Source: Georgenia muralis
Lineage (GTDB): Bacteria; Actinomycetota; Actinomycetes; Actinomycetales; Actinomycetaceae
NCBI RefSeq assembly: GCF_003814705.1
Contig: NZ_RKRA01000001.1
Span: 682,001 to 746,000 of the forward strand
Direction of reading: 5' to 3'
DNA length: 64,000 nucleotides
Shown: positions 35,032-45,329 of the stretch, one piece after another
Position numbering within the stretch: the stretch's first letter is position 1
How the letters are laid out: each line of letters starts with the position of its first letter
Translations under genes and position numbers: made by a program
The notes under the pieces: generated by a model
Databases searched by the model: none
What the model saw: the letters and a program-made list of their open reading frames with translations, nothing else
What the model was told of the DNA's origin: nothing

Positions 35032-38000
35032 ATGACTCGTCTTGCCCGCCTGAGCCTCTCCAACCGCGCTGTGGTGGCGTTGGCCACGCTGATCCTCATC
35101 GTGGCGGGGGTCTTCTCCACCACGTCGCTGAAGCAGGAGCTCATTCCGTCCTTGGAGATCCCGCTCGCGGTGGTCGTGACCCCTCTTCCGGGTGCCGCGC
35201 CGGACGTGGTCGAGCGGCAGGTGACCGAGGTGGTCGAGGCCGCCGTCAGCGGTGTGGAGGGTCTGGAGGGGACCGAGTCGACCAGCAGCAACAGCCTGTC
35301 GGTCGTGTCGGTGGAACTGGCCTACGGCACGGACATGAAGGCTGCCCAGCAGGACCTGGAACAGGCCGTGTCCCGCCCGGGCACCGGTCTTCCCGCGGAC
35401 GCCACACCGTCGGTGATCACCGGCAGCATCGACCAGCTTCCGGTGGTGCAGCTGGCGGTGGCTGCCCCGGAGCTGGACGAGCAGGAACTCGTGACCCGGG
35501 TGGAGGAAGAGATCCTTCCGCAGTTGCGCGGGGTGGAGGGATTGCGTGAGGTCACCCTGTCCGGTGCGCGGGAGATGCGCGTGGAGGTTGTCCCGGATCC
35601 GGCTGCCATGGCGGCCGCGGGGATCGGTTTCGACGCTGTGAGCTCGGCACTGCAAGCCAATGGTGTGGTCATCCCGGCCGGCACGGTCACCGACGGACAG
35701 CGCAGCCTGAACGTCGTGGTGGGCGAGCGGCTGTCCTCGGTGCAGGACATCGCCGCGATCGCGCTGCCCGCCGCCAACCCCTCCGGTGCACCGGTCCTGC
35801 TGGGTGACGTGGCTACGGTCGAGCAGGCCGCGGTCTCCGCCACCTCGTATGCGCGGACGAACGGTCAGGCGAGCATCGCCCTGGCGATCACCAAGACTCC
35901 CGACGGCAACACCGTCAGCGTCTCCAACGACGTGCGGGACCTGATCCCGGGGATGGAGGCAGCGCTGGGTGAGGGTGCTGCGGTCGACGTGGTTTTCGAC
36001 CAGGCACCGTTCATCGAGAAGTCCATCGAGGACCTGAGCACCGAGGGCCTCCTCGGTCTGATCTTCGCAGTGATCGTGATCATGCTCTTCCTGCTGTCGC
36101 TGCGGTCCACGCTGGTCACGGCGATATCGATCCCGCTGTCGTTGCTTATCGCGATGACCGGGCTGTTGGTCGGTGGATACTCGCTGAACATCCTGACCCT
36201 CGGGGCGCTGACGGTCGCGGTCGGGCGGGTCGTGGACGACTCCATCGTGGTGATCGAGAACATCAAACGCCACCTCGGTTACGGGGAGCCCAAGGAGCAG
36301 GCGATCCTGGCCGCGGTGCGTGAGGTCGCCGGTGCCGTGACGTCGTCCACCATCACCACCGCGGCGGTGTTCGTGCCGATCGGGATCGTCGGAGGTCAGG
36401 TCGGTGAGCTGTTCCGGCCCTTCGCCTTCACCGTGGCTGTGGCGCTGCTGGCCTCGCTGCTCGTCTCCTTGACCATCATCCCGGTGCTGGCCTACTGGTT
36501 CCTGCGCGCCCCGGCCGACCACCCGCACACGGCTGTGGACCGAGACCGCGTAGAGCAGCGAGAACGCCGCGGACTCCTCCAGCGCAGCTACCTGCCAGTG
36601 CTTCGGGGAGCGCTTGCCCACCCGGTGATCACCTTGGTCATCGCGACCGCCGTGCTCGGCGGAACCGTCGCAGCCGCCCCGCGGCTGGAGACCAACTTCA
36701 TCGGCGACGCCGGCCAGAACACCCTCAGCGTCGACCAGCAGCTGCCGGCCGGGACCAGTCTGGAAGTCACCGACGCCGCGGCACGGAAGGTCGAGGACGT
36801 CATCGCCGACCTGGACGGGGTCGAGACGTACCAGGTGACCGTCGGCTCCGGTGGAGACGGACTGGAGACCGCCTTCCTGGGCGGTGGCGGCGGGTCCAAC
36901 ACGGCCACCTTCGCGATCACCACCGACCTGGACGCCGACCAGGCCCGCGTCGAGCAAGATCTTCGTGCCGCGATCACGGACCTGGACGATGCCGGGGAGC
37001 TGACCGTCACCACCGGCCAGGCCGGGTTCGGGCTGCCGCCGGTAGAGGTCGTGGTCCGCGCCGTCGACGACCAGACCCTTCGCGAGGCCGCAGACCTTGT
37101 CGCCGTTGCCATGGCGGACGTCCAGGGTACGACCGACGTCGTCAACAACCTCGCCTCGGACGCACCCGCCATCCAGATCCAGGTTAACCGCGAGGCGGCC
37201 GTCCAGGCCGGCACGAGCGAGAGCGAGATCGGGCAGGCCATGGCCGGGCTGCTGCGCGGTGCGCCGATCGGTCAGGCGGACATCGCCGGACGCACGACCG
37301 ACGTCGTGGTGCTCCTGGGCCAGGCGCCCGCCGACGTACAGGCACTGCGCGCCACCCCGATCCCCACCGCCACCGGGATCGTCCCCCTGGGTCAGGTCGC
37401 TGAGGTGAGCGAGGTCCAGCAGCCCACCAGCCTGACCCGCCAGGACGGGGTGCGCACCGCCACGGTGACCGCCACCGCGACCGATCAGAACCTTGGAGGA
37501 ATCACCACCCGGCTGCAGGAACAGCTCGACGCCCTCAACCTGCCCGAGGGCGCAGAAGCCGAGATCGCAGGCGTCAGCGCGGAGCAGCAATCCGCGTTCG
37601 ACGACCTGTATCTGGCGCTGCTGGCATCCATCGCCATCGTCTACCTGGTGATGGTGGCCACGTTCCGCTCCCTGCTTCAGCCGGTCATACTCCTGGTGTC
37701 GGTGCCGTTCGCCGCCACCGGTGCAGTGGCACTGCTGCTGCTCACCGGCACACCCCTGGGTGTGCCGTCGATGATCGGGCTGCTCATGCTCGTCGGCATC
37801 GTCGTCACCAACGCGATCGTGCTCATCGACCTGATCAACCAGAACCGCGAGCACGGCCTGAGCGTCCTCGACGCGGTGATCGAGGGCTCCCGGTACCGGC
37901 TGCGGCCGATCCTGATGACCGCGGCGGCGACCATCGGCGCCCTGACCCCGATGGCACTGGGACTGACGGGGGGCAGCGTGTTCATCTCCCAGCCGCTCGC

Positions 38001-38139
38001 GTTGGTGGTCATCGGCGGACTGACCACCTCCACCCTCCTGACGCTGGTGCTCGTCCCGGTCCTGTACCACTTGACCGAACGCGCCAGCGCGGCCCTGCGT
38101 GAGCGGCGAGGCCGCCGCCCGGCCACCCTCCCGGCGTAA
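35032..38139 (+). CDS. RND-family efflux transporter (AcrB/SwrC-like)
   Basis: A 1035-residue protein with the full RND layout: an N-terminal helix (AVVALATLILIVAGVFSTTS), a first large extracytoplasmic loop, six helices, a second loop and six helices. TM4 carries the proton-relay pair VGRVVDDSIVVIENIKRHLG (Asp-Asp), and the second half LVGIVVTNAIVLIDLINQNR. In Gram-positive bacteria such SwrC-type pumps work without an outer-membrane channel; no adaptor gene is present. Control by the divergent MarR is likely. ATG at 35032 with GGGAGA. Confidence 0.92.
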   Translation: MTRLARLSLSNRAVVALATLILIVAGVFSTTSLKQELIPSLEIPLAVVVTPLPGAAPDVVERQVTEVVEAAVSGVEGLEGTESTSSNSLSVVSVELAYGTDMKAAQQDLEQAVSRPGTGLPADATPSVITGSIDQLPVVQLAVAAPELDEQELVTRVEEEILPQLRGVEGLREVTLSGAREMRVEVVPDPAAMAAAGIGFDAVSSALQANGVVIPAGTVTDGQRSLNVVVGERLSSVQDIAAIALPAANPSGAPVLLGDVATVEQAAVSATSYARTNGQASIALAITKTPDGNTVSVSNDVRDLIPGMEAALGEGAAVDVVFDQAPFIEKSIEDLSTEGLLGLIFAVIVIMLFLLSLRSTLVTAISIPLSLLIAMTGLLVGGYSLNILTLGALTVAVGRVVDDSIVVIENIKRHLGYGEPKEQAILAAVREVAGAVTSSTITTAAVFVPIGIVGGQVGELFRPFAFTVAVALLASLLVSLTIIPVLAYWFLRAPADHPHTAVDRDRVEQRERRGLLQRSYLPVLRGALAHPVITLVIATAVLGGTVAAAPRLETNFIGDAGQNTLSVDQQLPAGTSLEVTDAAARKVEDVIADLDGVETYQVTVGSGGDGLETAFLGGGGGSNTATFAITTDLDADQARVEQDLRAAITDLDDAGELTVTTGQAGFGLPPVEVVVRAVDDQTLREAADLVAVAMADVQGTTDVVNNLASDAPAIQIQVNREAAVQAGTSESEIGQAMAGLLRGAPIGQADIAGRTTDVVVLLGQAPADVQALRATPIPTATGIVPLGQVAEVSEVQQPTSLTRQDGVRTATVTATATDQNLGGITTRLQEQLDALNLPEGAEAEIAGVSAEQQSAFDDLYLALLASIAIVYLVMVATFRSLLQPVILLVSVPFAATGAVALLLLTGTPLGVPSMIGLLMLVGIVVTNAIVLIDLINQNREHGLSVLDAVIEGSRYRLRPILMTAAATIGALTPMALGLTGGSVFISQPLALVVIGGLTTSTLLTLVLVPVLYHLTERASAALRERRGRRPATLPA

Positions 38140-39012
38140 CCATGCCAGACCCCAAGTCTCACGGGGTCGGAGGAGGCCGAGCCGACTGATGGAAATCGCG
38201 TGATGACCTTCTGCGCACGCTGATGACCCGTTCAGGATGCGGGGACGGCAGTTCCCACGGACACCCAACCGCAGGTCCGACTGGAGGGCCTTGCGAGCTG
38301 CGCGCAAGGCACCTCGTCGATGAAGGCCGCCCCGGGTGCCGGGCATCGCCACGGCGGAGCGCCCGCGACGGTGTTGGACGACCTCTCCAAGAAGTACGAG
38401 CTGGAGTCCAAGTACCGTGCGGTGCTCATGGGTGCTGGACGGCCGCGACGGCTACGGGCCCTGGCCTCTATCGAAGGGTTCAGCCGGCGACGCGCGGGCG
38501 GTGCCGACCCGCAGGAGCTGCGAGGCCTTCCTGTGGTCCGGGCGCCGCCTGACGTCGCGACCGCGTCACTGCACTGCAACACCGACCAGGTCGGGCCAGT
38601 ATTCGGCCGGGCGCGTCGGACTGGTCTTCGACCACTGGTTGAACACCACCACGCGGCTGCACCCCGCCCTGGAGTACGCCGCCCGAACCGAGCACGAGAG
38701 CCGCTACCGTATTCTGCACGTCCCACCAGGCGGCCCCGCGGACATCGCGGCGGCGGCCTAGCGATTCCTGGAGGCCCCCGCTCTACGTCTTCGAGGCCGC
38801 CGGGTTCGAGACGTGCCTGGTGAACGCAAAAGGATGTCAAGTACCTGTCCGGGCGGCCCAAGTCTCGACCGGCTCGATGCGGCATGGCCGTGCACCACGT
38901 CTTCGACCTGAACTCGGCGACACCGTCACTTGCAGAAGTCGCCTCACCGCCTTTCCCAGGTACCCCGCCAAGCTCACCGACATTTTTTCGGGTTAGCGCA
39001 GCCCAGGGCCGA
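38140..39012. other. Gene-free stretch with a probable IS3-type remnant
   Basis: No intact gene. A plus-strand frame near 38600-38700 reads VFDHWLNTTTRLHPALEYAA then RTEHESRYR, which resembles the C-terminus of IS3-family transposases (NTTRxHxxLxYxxPxEHE). The part 38330-38560 has no recognisable relative. The RND gene terminator, if any, is not obvious. Confidence 0.4.
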
Positions 39013-39789
39013 TCAGATCGCCGAAAATCCCCCGTCGACGACAAAGTTCTGCCCTGTGACGTAACCCGACTCGTCCGAGGCCAAGTAGAGGGCGCAGGAT
39101 GCAATGTCCTCTCCCATGCCAACTCTCTTGATGAGGGAACCGTCGATGATGGTCTGCCTCAGTTGGTTCACCATCTCCTCGCCCAAGGTCTGCCAAGCCG
39201 GCGTGTCGATCCCACCTGGAGCGATGGAGTTGACGCGGATGCCATATTCGGCGAGGTCCGACGACAACGTCCTCGTCATCGCGATCACCCCGCCCTTAGT
39301 GGCAGAGTGCGCGAACTCGTGCAAGCCGCCGATGACTCGCCCGGTGAGACCCGCCACGGAGGCCGTATTGATGATCGATCCCCCTCCGCGAGCCCGCATA
39401 TGGGGTAGAGCGTGCTTGATGGCGAAGAAGATCAGGTCGAGTTCATTCCTGATCGTGAAATGCCAATCCTCGCTGGAGAAGTCGGCGATTCTTCCAAATC
39501 GAGGAGCCGACGCATTGTTATAGAGAACGTCAAACTCACCGAACTGCTGGACAGCGAAATCTATCCACTGGCGAACTTGCTCTTCGTCCCCGAGGTCGAC
39601 CGGCTGCATCGAGACCATCTCGCCCCCCTCGGCCTTGACCAGAGCCACCGTCTCCTCGGCCTCGGCCACCTTCACGTCACAGCCGACTACCTTCGCCCCC
39701 TCCCGAGCGAACAGCAGCGCCGCTGCCCGCCCCTGCCCCCCGGCCGTCCCCGTGATGAGGGCAACCTTGCCCTCGAGTCTCCCGGGCAT
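39013..39789 (-). CDS. SDR-family oxidoreductase, paralogue of the 29487 gene
   Basis: A 258-residue short-chain dehydrogenase: cofactor motif TGTAGGQG, NNAS (YNNASAPRFG), catalytic Ser in INTASVAGLTG, and H-S-A-T-K where YxxxK is expected, with about four extra residues between Ser and Lys. ATG at 39789 has AGGAG. A perfect operator-like repeat at 39825-39839 and a poly-C tract lie directly upstream. A TetR gene on the same strand begins about 1.16 kb upstream and may control it (inference). Confidence 0.88.
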   Translation of the reverse strand: MPGRLEGKVALITGTAGGQGRAAALLFAREGAKVVGCDVKVAEAEETVALVKAEGGEMVSMQPVDLGDEEQVRQWIDFAVQQFGEFDVLYNNASAPRFGRIADFSSEDWHFTIRNELDLIFFAIKHALPHMRARGGGSIINTASVAGLTGRVIGGLHEFAHSATKGGVIAMTRTLSSDLAEYGIRVNSIAPGGIDTPAWQTLGEEMVNQLRQTIIDGSLIKRVGMGEDIASCALYLASDESGYVTGQNFVVDGGFSAI

Positions 39790-39824
39790 CTCCGTACTCC
39801 TCTCGCCGCCAGCGGCACCCGTTG

Positions 39825-39839
39825 CTTACGGTGCGTAAG
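39825..39839. promoter_or_regulatory. TetR-type operator candidate
   Basis: CTTACG-GTG-CGTAAG is a perfect 6+3+6 inverted repeat 36 bp upstream of the SDR start codon. TetR proteins commonly bind such short palindromes overlapping promoters. The TetR gene at 40293-40952 is the obvious candidate. Confidence 0.6.
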
Positions 39840-39854
39840 TAACGCATCGAATCT

Positions 39855-39891
<37 letters not shown>

Positions 39892-40292
39892 GCGCCGGTT
39901 TGGATACCCTCCCGGCGCGGACCTAGTGAACCGTGACTTCGGGGCTACAACCGGGATGACGTGGCGGATGACCGACCTGGGCCCTATGCTGCCGACCCAC
40001 TCCGGGGTGGGGTATGTGTGTTCACCCGGCGACGCGTAGGGACTCCGACCCTGGAGGCCGGCCCCGACGTGTTGCCCGGCTGGGACTCGCTGGGCGAGCT
40101 AGGAGCGTGTACGGCGTCTCGACCGCGGTGGACGGGGCCTGCCCGAGTTCACCCGTTGGCCTTAACCAAGGTCTCCATCAGCCCCAGGACCGGTTCGGAC
40201 GGGTTCGCCTACAAGATTGCCCTTCGGGGCGGTCGGATCAGGACGGCGCCAGGGTTGCCTTCAGACAAGGGGTTCTACTTCTGCGGCGACGC

Positions 40293-40952
40293 TCACCACG
40301 CCGGCGGATCAGGGCTCCGTCGCTGCGGCAGTCCGCGGAGCAACCAGTCGACGAGCTCAGTGACGTACTGCGGCAAGGTCTCGGCGATCTGGTCTTTGGA
40401 TGGGCGGCCAGGCGCGATGATCGTGTGGAAGACGATCGCCCCTTCGAGCGCCTCAAGGAACTGGGCAGCGGATGTACCGATGGGCATCTCCCCTTCGGCG
40501 ACGGCCTGCTCGAGCCGGCCCATCAAAGCGAGCACCCCTCGGTTGAGGCTCTCGTTCTGGATGTCCGCGTACTCGTCTGGATTTGCCACCGCAGCCGAGA
40601 TGATCGCCGCCATGGTGGCCCCCTGCTTGCCCAGAAAGAGTGCCGCCCGGGCAACCGCGTATTCGACGAGGTAGTCGCGGATGGGGAGCGACGGGTCCGC
40701 CGGGTTGACGTGCCGGGTCTCGAAGTCGCGAACTGCGTCCAGGAGCAGCTCGCGCTTGTCCTTCCACCGGAGGTAGATCGACGACTTTCCGACTCCAGCG
40801 TGCTGGGCGACGGCGTCCAGACTGAGTCCTGCCCAGCCCCTCTGGCCGAACAGCTCGAGGGCGGACCGGTAAGCACGTTCTTCGGTGTCGGCGTGCCGTG
40901 GACGCCCGGGACCGCGGCGGGCTGGCCGCGAGTCGTCAGAGAGAAGTGTCAT
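40293..40952 (-). CDS. TetR/AcrR-family transcriptional regulator
   Basis: A 219-residue regulator. After a basic leader (RRGPGRPRHADTEERAY) the HTH reads SALELFGQRGWAGLSLDAVA, QHAGVGKSSIYLRWKDKREL. The ligand-binding part contains a TetR_C-like region (GRLEQAVAEGEMPIGTSAAQ, FLEALEGAIVFHTIIAPGRP). ATG at 40952 is the first Met consistent with family length; an open frame extends upstream to 41042. It is followed on the same strand, after 0.5 kb, by the SDR gene it may regulate. Confidence 0.88.
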   Translation of the reverse strand: MTLLSDDSRPARRGPGRPRHADTEERAYRSALELFGQRGWAGLSLDAVAQHAGVGKSSIYLRWKDKRELLLDAVRDFETRHVNPADPSLPIRDYLVEYAVARAALFLGKQGATMAAIISAAVANPDEYADIQNESLNRGVLALMGRLEQAVAEGEMPIGTSAAQFLEALEGAIVFHTIIAPGRPSKDQIAETLPQYVTELVDWLLRGLPQRRSPDPPAW

Positions 40953-41471
40953 CGCTCCCGCCCTCTCACTAGACCGCAATATCCTGGCTCGAGAGCCACA
41001 CACCTCATTCTCGGGTGGTAGTGCTCTTCCAGCCGACTCCACTCGGCGCGACGGTCGTTCTCAGTATGACCCGCTATAGGCGCAAAATGTCCGAAACCAC
41101 ACCGCGGTGTTGTGTTGAGTGACACGGCGGCGGTGCTCGGGGCCAGTGTCCGTGTCGTGTGCAGCTAACGGGACATGCCGACCTTGTTCAGACGGATACG
41201 TACTTCCCTGCTGACGGACAGTTGATCTCCGCGTATGTGGCCATGGGCCGGTCGTGTCGCTCCCGACGTACGCGTCCCTCCGGGGATTCGCTCGAGGTCT
41301 TCGACCACGAGGAACCGCCGGACGTACCGGCCGTGGATCGCCGAGCCGGGCTGTGGCTGCAGCCCGACAGGGCGAGGGCCAAGGGTCGCAGGCCCGGACG
41401 GGACTCTGCGGCGGACGTTATTGTTCTCTCCGGCCAGGTACGCGCGCGATTCGGACGAGGCCTGGGCCGTC
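40953..41471. other. Gene-free stretch between TetR and relaxase genes
   Basis: No family-like frame on either strand. Lower GC at 41060-41240 hints at promoter sequence for the TetR gene or remnants of lost element genes. Confidence 0.4.
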
Positions 41472-44400
41472 CTAGAGGCTGCGCGCGTGGGTTTGCGCCC
41501 TGGTGCCGTCGGTCCTGCGCGTCTGGATGATGGCCCGGGCGCGGTGGAGGGCTTCGTTGGCGCGGCGGCGGTCGCGTCCCGGTGCGAGTGTGTGGGTGGA
41601 GGGTCCGAGGGGCGCGGGGCCGGTGATGGCGTACCGGTCGCGGTAGGCCGCGATGACGGTCAGTTCGGCGAGCCACCCTTGGTAGTCGCTTGCACCGTTC
41701 GGCCGCTCCCCAGTGTGGGACACCCAGGGCGCCCGGTCGCGGACAGCGGCCTCGGCGAGGGTGTGGGCGCGGGTCTCGATGAGCTGACGTCGTTCGTCCA
41801 GCGCGCGGGCGAAGTCGGCGGGCAAAGGGCCGGACGCGGCCGGGATGAGTCCGGCGATGAGGTCCGGGGTCGTGCCGGGTGCGGGCTGTCGCGTGGCTCG
41901 GCCGAGGCGGGCGGTGAGTACGGCGGCGATGTCGTCGGCGTCGAGCAGGGTGCGTTGGGTGACCAGGCGCGGCAGGAGGGTGTCGAGGTCGTGGTGGTGG
42001 GCCTCGGCGCGGCGCAGCTCAGCCATGAGGACGGCGAAAGCCTCAGACTTAGTGGCCTGCGCGGCTTCGGCCGACGTGAGCCCGCCCGCCCCGGTGAGGG
42101 CGTCGGTGACGAGCCGGGTCCACCGGCCGTGTTGGGCGGTGGTGGCGATGGTCTCGTACTCGGCGGCGAGCTGGGCGATGCCGGTCCACCTCTCTTGCTC
42201 GGCGGTGATGGTCTGGTGGGCGGAGAGCTCGAGGGCGGAGTGGTTGAGCACGCCGAACAGGACGGTCCGCGCGGTGGTTTCCGTCTCGGCGGGGGTGGCG
42301 TGGAGTGGGTCGGGCTGGTCGAGGGCGACGTAGGCGGTGTTCGCGTGCCGGCCGCGGGTCATGGACACGTACAGGTTCTCGCGGGTGGTCGAGGGGGAGA
42401 CGACGACGTGGGCGGTGTCGACCGTCAGGCCCTGGGCGCGGTGGGCGGTGACGGCGTAGCCGAGGTCGACGTGCCGGGCGACGTACCCGGCCGGCAGCCT
42501 CACGCCCGCGCCGCTGGCGTCGCCGGCTTGGCGGACGCCGAGCGTGCCGTCGCGGCCGACTCGGGTGACGGTCCACCGGTCGCCGTTGCGGACCCAGGTG
42601 CCGGGGCTGGTGCGCAGGCGGCGGTCGTTGCGCCGCGTGATGACCACATCACCCACCGATGCGCGGGCCTCATCGCGCAGTCCGACCTCGCGCAGCGTGG
42701 ATGTCACACCCGACCGGATGCGGTCGGCGCGGGCGCGGTCATTGAGGTGTCGCACGGAATCGGCAGCCTCGGTGACCAGGATGGACGACCGGCCGGCAGT
42801 CAGGTCGTGCTGCCACGCCTGGTAGGCGGTGTCGATCATGGCCTCGGTGGTGCCCTCGACGATCCGGCCGTGGCCCGCGTATGCGTCGATCGCGGCCGGG
42901 TCGCCGTCGCGCAGGGCGAGGGAGGCGTCCTTCTCCCAGACGTGGATGAACCGCCGCACCTCCACCAGCTGTGCCAGGTCGCCGCCGCGGGCCGCGGTGA
43001 GCATGTTGAACGCACCGCCGGCGTCGACGGACTGCAGCTGGGCCGGGTCGCCGACGAGGACGACCTTCGCGCCGGCCTCGGCGGCGCGGGTGGCGATGGT
43101 CTCCAGGGTGCGGGTGGAGGCCAGGGTGGCCTCGTCCAGGATGACGAGCTCGCCCGGGCAGAAGTCCGCCCTGCCACGGGCGTGGTCGTACACCCACTTG
43201 GCGGTGTTGTCACAGCCGAGGCCGATGTCCTCGGCGAGGACCTGTGCGGCGGCGGCCGACGGCGCCATCCCGACCACGGACCCGGGCCCGTGCACCGCTG
43301 TCCAGGCACCGGCCAGGGCGGCCATCGCGGTCGACTTCCCGGTCCCGGCCGGACCAACCAGCACATCCAGACGTCGGCCCGAGGTGAGGATCTGCGTGAT
43401 CGCGGCGGCCTGCTCCCCGCCGACCACCACACCGTCACCCCGGGAACCGGTGACGTTCCCGGCGAGGTGCTGCGGGACGACAAGGGACGCGTCGTGGTCG
43501 TCGGCCAGGGTGAGCAGCCGGTCCTCCGCGCCGAGCAGACGCTCGCTCGAGTAGTAGGTGGAGTGCCGGGGCCGCAGGGGGCTGGTGCCGTCACCGCGCC
43601 GCATCCCGGCCGGGACGGTAGCGACCTCGCCCGGGGTGAGCCGGACCGACCGCCCAATGGCCGCGTCGGTGATGAGCGCGATCACCTGTTCCCGGTCCGC
43701 GGCGGCGACGAAGCGCCAGCCCATCGTGCGGCGCGAGGCCTCGGCCCACAGGTTCCAGTGCCGCCAGGTCGACCGCCGCTCCGCCACCGCCTCCACCACG
43801 TCGGCGGCGGCCTGGTCGACCAGGAACATCGGCACCGACTCCCCGGTCAGCGCCCGCGCCGGCTCTCGGGTGGTGGTGAGGATGCGTGCCCACGCCGTGG
43901 GATCGCCCCCCACCAGGTCCCGCGCGCGTGCCCGCCACTCGGCCGTCAGGTCGGCCAGGGCCCGGATGGCCTTCTCGGGGCGGGTGTCCAGGGTGGCCTC
44001 GGCGCGCAGCTGCACGATCCGCCGGCCGGTGGGCCGGCGGCCGTGCTCGGCCACGTAGGCGGCGATCTTCGCGTCCGTGGCGACGTCGATCGCCCGGGCC
44101 CGGCTGGAGAACTCGGCGATCAGGGCTTCACTGACACCTTGGATCTCCCACTGGCCGGTGCGGTCCTCGCCACGCTCGCGCCGCTCCCACGACAGCCCGA
44201 ACGTGCCCGTGAGCCGGTCCGCGAGGACGGCGTTGTAGTGCTCGGACAGGCCAACGAGCGCGTGGTGGACCGCCCGGGAGTCCAGGGTCCGCCACCGCCC
44301 GTCGTGGGCCGTCATCACCTTGTTCGAGACCACCACGTGGGTGTGGAGCTGGGGGTCGTTGGCCCGCGAGTCCCAATGGTCATACGCCGTCGCGGCAACC

Positions 44401-45005
44401 CCCACGACCGACACCTGCGCGATCCCGGCATGCCCGGTGCGGGTGGCCGCAACCTCCCGCTCAAAGAAATCGAGCACCTGCGCGACGGCGGCATGGTGGG
44501 CCTCGACGATCAGGCCCTGGATGTTCGCGTCCGCCACGCTCCACAGCACCGACGCCGACTTCGGCACCGAGAACGTCAGATCGAACCCCGCCGTCGCCGT
44601 CTGTGGCCCACGGGCGGCCTGCTCGGCCCGGATCCGGGTCACCTCGGCGTCGAACTCCCCCGCCGGCAGCGCCCGGTCCACCCGGGCGGTCAGCGCCGCG
44701 GTCCGCTCGGCCACGCTCGGGTACTCCCGAAACGGCCGACCCAGGCTCACCCCCGTGACCGGGTCGCTCCCCCGACCCAACAGCGTCCGCAGCTGCTCGG
44801 GAGTCACCGCCATGCCCGGGCGCAGCTCCCCCGCCCCGAAGAACGCGACCCCCTTCCCCATCCACACCCCCGGCGGGGTACCCGCCTCCGTGAAGTACCG
44901 CGTGAACCCCGTCGCCTGCGCGACGTTCCCATCACCTTGCACGACCGAGCGCAGCAGGTACCCGTACCCCTTGCCCGCCGAGACCACCCGCATCGAGACC
45001 GTCAC
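41472..45005 (-). CDS. MobF relaxase-helicase (TrwC/TraA-like)
   Basis: A 1177-residue conjugative relaxase. The N-terminal TrwC domain has tyrosines in AGKGYGYLLRSVVQGDG, ATAGFDLTFSVPKSASVLWS, and the metal-binding three-His motif in NDPQLHTHVVVSNKV. The C-terminal helicase has Walker A VGPAGTGKSTAM, Walker B VILDEATLAS, and GYAVTAHRAQGLTVDTAHVV with a late STTRENLYVSMTRGRH motif. It nicks oriT and unwinds the transferred strand. The start is GTG at 45005 (GGTGGGT upstream) or ATG at 44993. No transfer genes accompany it. Confidence 0.88.
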   Translation of the reverse strand: MTVSMRVVSAGKGYGYLLRSVVQGDGNVAQATGFTRYFTEAGTPPGVWMGKGVAFFGAGELRPGMAVTPEQLRTLLGRGSDPVTGVSLGRPFREYPSVAERTAALTARVDRALPAGEFDAEVTRIRAEQAARGPQTATAGFDLTFSVPKSASVLWSVADANIQGLIVEAHHAAVAQVLDFFEREVAATRTGHAGIAQVSVVGVAATAYDHWDSRANDPQLHTHVVVSNKVMTAHDGRWRTLDSRAVHHALVGLSEHYNAVLADRLTGTFGLSWERRERGEDRTGQWEIQGVSEALIAEFSSRARAIDVATDAKIAAYVAEHGRRPTGRRIVQLRAEATLDTRPEKAIRALADLTAEWRARARDLVGGDPTAWARILTTTREPARALTGESVPMFLVDQAAADVVEAVAERRSTWRHWNLWAEASRRTMGWRFVAAADREQVIALITDAAIGRSVRLTPGEVATVPAGMRRGDGTSPLRPRHSTYYSSERLLGAEDRLLTLADDHDASLVVPQHLAGNVTGSRGDGVVVGGEQAAAITQILTSGRRLDVLVGPAGTGKSTAMAALAGAWTAVHGPGSVVGMAPSAAAAQVLAEDIGLGCDNTAKWVYDHARGRADFCPGELVILDEATLASTRTLETIATRAAEAGAKVVLVGDPAQLQSVDAGGAFNMLTAARGGDLAQLVEVRRFIHVWEKDASLALRDGDPAAIDAYAGHGRIVEGTTEAMIDTAYQAWQHDLTAGRSSILVTEAADSVRHLNDRARADRIRSGVTSTLREVGLRDEARASVGDVVITRRNDRRLRTSPGTWVRNGDRWTVTRVGRDGTLGVRQAGDASGAGVRLPAGYVARHVDLGYAVTAHRAQGLTVDTAHVVVSPSTTRENLYVSMTRGRHANTAYVALDQPDPLHATPAETETTARTVLFGVLNHSALELSAHQTITAEQERWTGIAQLAAEYETIATTAQHGRWTRLVTDALTGAGGLTSAEAAQATKSEAFAVLMAELRRAEAHHHDLDTLLPRLVTQRTLLDADDIAAVLTARLGRATRQPAPGTTPDLIAGLIPAASGPLPADFARALDERRQLIETRAHTLAEAAVRDRAPWVSHTGERPNGASDYQGWLAELTVIAAYRDRYAITGPAPLGPSTHTLAPGRDRRRANEALHRARAIIQTRRTDGTRAQTHARSL

Positions 45006-45329
45006 ACCCACCAGGTGCGCGACCCAATCCACCTCGGGTGCCAGAGGTGTGAAGACCACAGCCCGCGGCCGTCTCGGACTGCTCCGGCCGGGTGGCCGGG
45101 ACGCGGGCAAGCCGTCCACGCGGACCTCCGCTCCGCCACCGCGTCTCCGCCCGGCGCCGGACGTCCGGAGCCGCGGTGGCTTGGCCTCTGGCGCCGGGGG
45201 CACACCTGATAGTCGAACAGCCCTTCCCGGACGCTGTCGCCCCGCGTGGGCGCGCTGGTCGACGAGCAACCACGGGAGGGCGGAGAGGAGGGAACTTGGG
45301 GGCCGGACGCCAAGACGCGGCGACCTTCT

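Noticed and set aside
38336-38761. Intact IS3 transposase
   Set aside because: Only the C-terminal signature is present and the remainder is not transposase-like, so at most a fragment.
40014-41021. Long open frame on the plus strand over the TetR gene
   Set aside because: It is the antisense shadow of the TetR gene, with Arg/Pro-rich composition and no domain.
41235-45209. 1324-codon frame on the plus strand
   Set aside because: Mirror of the relaxase gene, whose motifs are unambiguous on the minus strand.
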